Positions 60,545-64,000 of a stretch of DNA of 64,000 nucleotides are shown here, piece by piece. Source of the DNA: Tipula vernalis (Eukaryota; Arthropoda; Insecta; Diptera; Tipulidae); NCBI GenBank assembly GCA_958295665.1, contig OY282558.1, positions 312,886,092-312,950,091 on the forward strand, given 5' to 3'. The stretch's first letter is position 1. The number at the start of each line of letters is the position of its first letter. Both the position numbers and the translations under genes were made by a program. The notes beneath the pieces were generated by a model. The model saw only the letters and a program-made list of their open reading frames with translations. It had not been told where the DNA came from and made no database searches.

Positions 60545-60915
60545 CTTTCAAATATATTTCATCCTATTTAAAGTAAACTCCTTCGGATAGAATACACTTA
60601 CACCAATCTTTCTTCCAGCCTTCGAAACAGTTGTTAAAACCTATTTCCGGAATGGCCTCCTAAACCTTCTTCGATTCCGCTTGAATCTCTTCAATCGTGT
60701 GAAAACGATGTCCCCGAAGCGATTTCTTGAGTTTCAGGACTAGCCAGAAGTCAAGCGGATCTAAATCAGGCGAATGGCAGTTGCGAAACAATATAGGTCG
60801 AATTTTTGGCCAAATAGTCACGTACAACCAATGCAGTGTGAGACGGCGCATTATCATGATGCAAAAACTAAGAGTTTCCTGCCCAAAATTTTCGTGATGT
60901 CAACAAGACCTCTGA
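60545..60915 (-). pseudogene. mariner transposase, C-terminal part (DD34D)
   Basis: From about 60860 downward the minus strand reads HDNAPSHTALVVRDYLAKNS with the second catalytic Asp, then, after a one-base shift, SPDLDPLDFWL with the third, and LKKSLRGHRFHTIEEIQAES, all diagnostic mariner blocks. Counting gives 34 residues between the second and third Asp, the DD34D signature. A TAG follows ESKKV. Beyond it EAIPEIGFNNCFEGWKKDWC and KCILSEGVYFK complete the tail, ending near 60545. The N-terminal half and the first catalytic Asp were not found, nor a second terminal repeat, so the element is truncated. Confidence 0.85.
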
Positions 60916-61044
60916 TGATTTTTGAGCACCAAATCCTTGACTTCCTTGACGTGGTGTTTATGGGGGTGGTGTTAAGGTCGTCGCCTTTAACGCCTGCAGT
61001 AAATAATAGATTTTACATAAATATGAGATTATGATCAATGAAAC

Positions 61045-61190
61045 TCTTTAATCAATATATTGTTCAGCCCCGCCGACGCCTTTATCATCCTCAGCGTCAA
61101 CATCATTCATTACCGAATTATTCTTACTTTTCTCCAAGTCATCCTCTTCTTCAGGCGATTAAAATTATGCAGCTTCATCCATTAATAATA
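61045..61190 (-). other. Acidic coding-like fragment, unidentified
   Basis: The minus strand reads SPEEEDDLEKSKNNSV, NDVDAEDDKGVGGAEQYID and a stop near 61050, after two stops near a possible MDEAA start at 61180. Acidic Ser/Glu/Asp stretches are common at transposase N-termini and in nuclear proteins. No family can be assigned. Confidence 0.25.
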
Positions 61191-62012
61191 ATTTGTATTT
61201 GATTCAGCAGGAATAACTTCATCTTTGTTGTCCACACTTCCTTCGTTCAAGTTGTTTAAGTTGTGCAAAATGTACGTTAGATTTGCACGATGTCAATGGA
61301 TTACGTGTTGAGCTATGTGTATAAAACCATAAGTACTGGAAGTGCTTTCCATTGCAGTTCTCGATGCGCGCATGCTCAAAATATCAACTGCCAAACACTT
61401 AAAGGTGAAGTAGAACACAATCCCGCCCACCAAATTTTACCAGAGAGCTGCTCACTTGCAACCACAAACGGTCGTGAAAAAAGTTCATTTCTAACATTGT
61501 AATGCACCAATGACTCATATATTTTGTTGCCCTTCTATTTTTGTTCTTTTATTTTGGGTGAAATTTTGCGAATTAAAAATAAATTCAGTCGCTTCAAGTT
61601 TCTGTGAATCCGAAAGACTCTTTCCTCGAATATCTAATTTTTTTTTGCTTGAAATACCTACTCGATCTTTTTATTTTCGACGAACTTTGAAAAAGTACGT
61701 CTATGCATTCGAAAAGTGTATCTGTGTGTAGCATTTTATTTTTTTTCGAATGAACGAACGATCAGACGAACGAATCTAATTCAGTTCAGGCAGTTCTTCA
61801 TCGTTCTACATTTTATTGTTACGTTTTTGCCTCGTCAAATAAGGTTTGTATCACTGGATTGTGAATAATACAAAATCAATTTAATTTATCTCCAACGAAT
61901 TTATTTATTTTACAAAATTTATTACAACACAGTTTATCATTAAAAATTCACAAAATCACTTTATATAAATTATTCTTAAATTTTACTGTTCACTTATAAT
62001 TTTTTTTTTATT

Positions 62013-62249
62013 TCGCACTACAACACTTTTTAAATCACTTTTTAATTACTTATAAATCTTCACACTGTCGGTTTCCAAATACTACTAATAATCTTACAAG
62101 TTTACTCTATCGTGTTCCAAATACTAAAAATCTAATTTGATCTTTTCCGCCTTTTTATACACACAAACCAAACTTCTCGAAAGTTCATGACTTTTCCAGT
62201 TAGAATAGAGTAGAATATTTTTATTATAGAAAATTCCATCTTAGTACAG
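62013..62249 (-). promoter_or_regulatory. Promoter-like repeat module, copy B (HSE + TATA)
   Basis: Aligns with copy A at 11807-12004 in the same order on the minus strand. ACTTTCGAGAAGTTTGG contains a three-unit heat-shock element (GAACTTTCGAGAA, plus coordinates 62174-62186). TATAAAAA lies at 62152-62159, then GATCAAATTA, TAGTATTTGGAA (present twice, from an insertion of about 60 bp), CAGTGTGAAGATT, GTGATTTAAAA and TAGTGCGAAAT. Outside the HSE both copies share AAATTCCAT.TTAGTACA. Downstream on the minus strand, an A-rich leader runs to CGTAACA near 61817, which would suit an LTR end, but no matching start was found. Confidence 0.55.
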
Positions 62250-62254
62250 TTTAA

Positions 62255-63435
62255 CCAAAGAGAATAAGATATATAGAGAAATAATTTGTATGGACGAAAA
62301 ATGTATGAGAAATTCAAATCGATATTTTATACAAATAATTTTTGCATTATAAAGAGAGGAATATATAAAATATAACTGTCTCTATCTATCCTTTCAATTT
62401 CATATGCAGAAAATAAATATTATCGTTTGTAATTATTATTTTCGACGAAAAGGCGTTAACCATACTCCAAAACAAAACAAGCAATTTATTGTTTTGTTAA
62501 TTTCTGGTTTTGCCATAGTAAAATGGAACAGATCTAAACCAAATCTATATGATATATTGATTATACTGATATAGTTTGTTATACATACATAGCTATTCGC
62601 ACAAAATGTGCATGTATACTAAACGTAAACGAATACATTTTAGATACCTACGAGTATATACGAATTTTATTTTCTGTTGTAAGTAGAACGGTCATTGACA
62701 TTTTATATTTTGATGATCATACTACTTATGTTTCATTTGTTGCCTTTTCCTATCTAATTGAGATTAAAATTATAGAATTGCGATACTTGCGAATGCAACA
62801 TTTTATTTTATAGATTTTAGGAAAAATCAAAATTAATGAACAAATTTGTTAATAATTATCACATTTTATACATAAACAAAAATTCATTGTATTCGTATTG
62901 AATAAAAAAGACGAATATTTACAAACATTTGCTTTGCAAACACGTGCATTCGTACATTATTTCAATTTGGTTTCTATTCATCCTTTTCAATTTGTATAGA
63001 AAATAAGGAATAGCAATAGCGACCAAGTAGGCTGGACTAAATTGAAACATAACATTTTTTTTGTTTGTATACTTCTGTGTATGCGAACCAATACCAATAT
63101 TATTGTTGAAATCTTCTACAATCATAAATTGTTGAAATCTTCTGCAATCATAAATAATGTACATAAGTGCGAGTTTTTTTTCTTTTATTTGTCAAGGTTG
63201 TTCCTCCTGACGATTATTCAATTTTTTCTCTACTTTCTGAGTTTTTTATATTAGGATTTTTTTGTTATTTTATGTTTTTTATTTTTTTAATTAAAATTTT
63301 GAATGAAACATCTATGTGACAAGTAGGAACCATTACAGGGACAATAATTAAACCACATTTGGAAATGCACGAGAAATGAGAATGAATGAAAACAATTAGT
63401 AACCGAATAGTTGAAATTTTTCAAATCTTGTTGTA
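62255..63435. other. AT-rich stretch without recognised genes
   Basis: No coding region recognised. TTGTTGAAATCTTCT.CAATCATAAAT is duplicated at 63101-63126 and 63130-63154. If the transposase at the window edge has upstream exons (for example a THAP domain), I could not find them here. Confidence 0.45.
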
Positions 63436-63440
63436 AATAA

Positions 63441-64000
63441 AATGCATTTGAAATTAAAGCAAACATCAAAATTTGTGAAGAAAAGCTGAATTTGAATATT
63501 GTTATGTTAACTTGCGACCAATTTGCTATTAATATTCAAGCATATAAAATTCTTGGAATCGAACCAGACAAGCCATATTTTGAAATAGACGGAAAACGGA
63601 TTTTTGGCAAGTTTGATGCACCTCATTTGTTAAAGTCCGTTCGTAATGCGTTTTTAACAAATCAAATTTCTCATGAGGATTACGGAATAGCAGATATAAA
63701 TGTTATTTGGAAAATACACAACTATGATGACGTCCAAAGTTGTAAGATTTTGCCGAAATTGACAAAAAAACATTTAAACCCAAATACCTTCGAGAAAATG
63801 AATGTTAGGTTAGCTGCTCAACTGCTAAGCAATACAACTAATAGTGCAATAAAAACGGCTCTTCAAAATTGTCCCGAAATTTTTGGAACATACATATGCT
63901 ACCAACGCTCTGGCAACAGCAAAATTTATTGAAAAGTTCAACAACATTTTCGACTGCTTAAACTGCCAAAATTTTTCATCAAGTGCACCATATCAACAAC
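63441..64000 (+). pseudogene. P-element/THAP9-type transposase, partial, runs off the window
   Basis: The frame is open from 63441 and reads NLNIVMLTCDQFAINIQAYK then LGIEPDKPYFEIDGKRIFGK, FDAPHLLKSVRNAFLTNQI, and LPKLTKKHLNPNTFEKMNVR LAAQLL in adjoining blocks. CDQ..NN, PYF..(D/N)GK.I and FD.PHLLKS.RN are hallmarks of the P-element transposase core (RNase-H-like fold with GTP-binding insertion); the Asp of CDQ is expected to be a catalytic residue. After ALQNCPEIFGT a one-base shift near 63890 moves the frame to TYATNALATAKFIEKFNNIF DCLN, again P-like, continuing past 64000. No THAP domain or start codon is visible; upstream exons may be lost. One frameshift only, so the copy is either recently inactivated or the shift reflects a sequencing error. 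Confidence 0.85.

Noticed and set aside
61817..62249. Solo LTR hypothesis for the 62.0 kb promoter-like module
   Set aside because: A CGTAACA end is present near 61817 on the minus strand, but no matching TGT start, primer-binding site or target duplication was found, and copy A does not share that end. Kept as a repeat with promoter motifs instead.

Overview
The window looks like AT-rich, gene-poor DNA from an insect, most likely a fly (Diptera). I infer this from the mix of mobile elements (jockey/CR1-type non-LTR elements, maT and mariner, Tigger/pogo, piggyBac, hAT, a P-element-type transposase), intron-like base composition and the lack of any long open host reading frame. I found no complete host gene. 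Almost every stretch that reads as protein is a decayed transposon ORF, and most of the remaining sequence shows no recognisable feature. The window could be intergenic, pericentromeric, or inside a very long intron.

Layout. 1-0.7 kb: degenerate tandem repeats. 0.75-1.43 kb: jockey RT relic. 4.4-6.7 kb: a very old non-LTR element (endonuclease and RT). 7.47-8.68 kb: a DD37D (maT) element with perfect terminal repeats and a broken transposase. 9.8 kb: hAT-type end. 11.8-12.0 and 62.0-62.25 kb: two copies of a promoter-like module with heat-shock-element and TATA motifs. 13.08-13.75 kb: two inverted arrays of a 16-bp unit, forming a foldback. 14.3-16.0 kb: piggyBac relic. 19.1-20.1 kb: G-poor CCAACTCAA-type array. 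21.88-24.53 kb: a nearly complete Tigger/pogo element. 28.4-30.9 kb: non-LTR endonuclease relic split by a hAT-like insertion, then another RT piece. 33.8 and 35.15 kb: short mariner and pogo-type derivatives. 35.9-41.65 kb: a 9-bp AT satellite with roughly 359-bp higher-order structure, interrupted by a 5'-truncated non-LTR element (38.1-39.6 kb) and a TTAA-flanked MITE (39.8-40.5 kb). 47.6-48.6 kb: Tc1 and RT relics. 48.94-52.67 kb: a DNA transposon with terminal repeats, two apparent introns and a transposase of a poorly described arthropod family, itself hit by a retroelement with a 13-bp target duplication. 56.3 kb: short inverted-repeat element. 59.06-59.39 kb: tRNA-derived SINE. 60.5-60.9 kb: DD34D mariner relic. 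63.44 kb to the edge: P-element/THAP9-type transposase.

The elements do not form a pathway. The window is a layered record of insertions, and the nesting gives relative ages: the satellite predates the non-LTR insertion and the MITE; the intron-bearing transposon predates the AAT-tailed retroelement; the non-LTR endonuclease predates the hAT-like insertion. The least expected items are the intron-bearing transposon with dense subterminal CTTAAG-type motifs, the foldback array, the duplicated heat-shock-like promoter module and the 9-bp satellite whose period of three codons creates spurious long reading frames.
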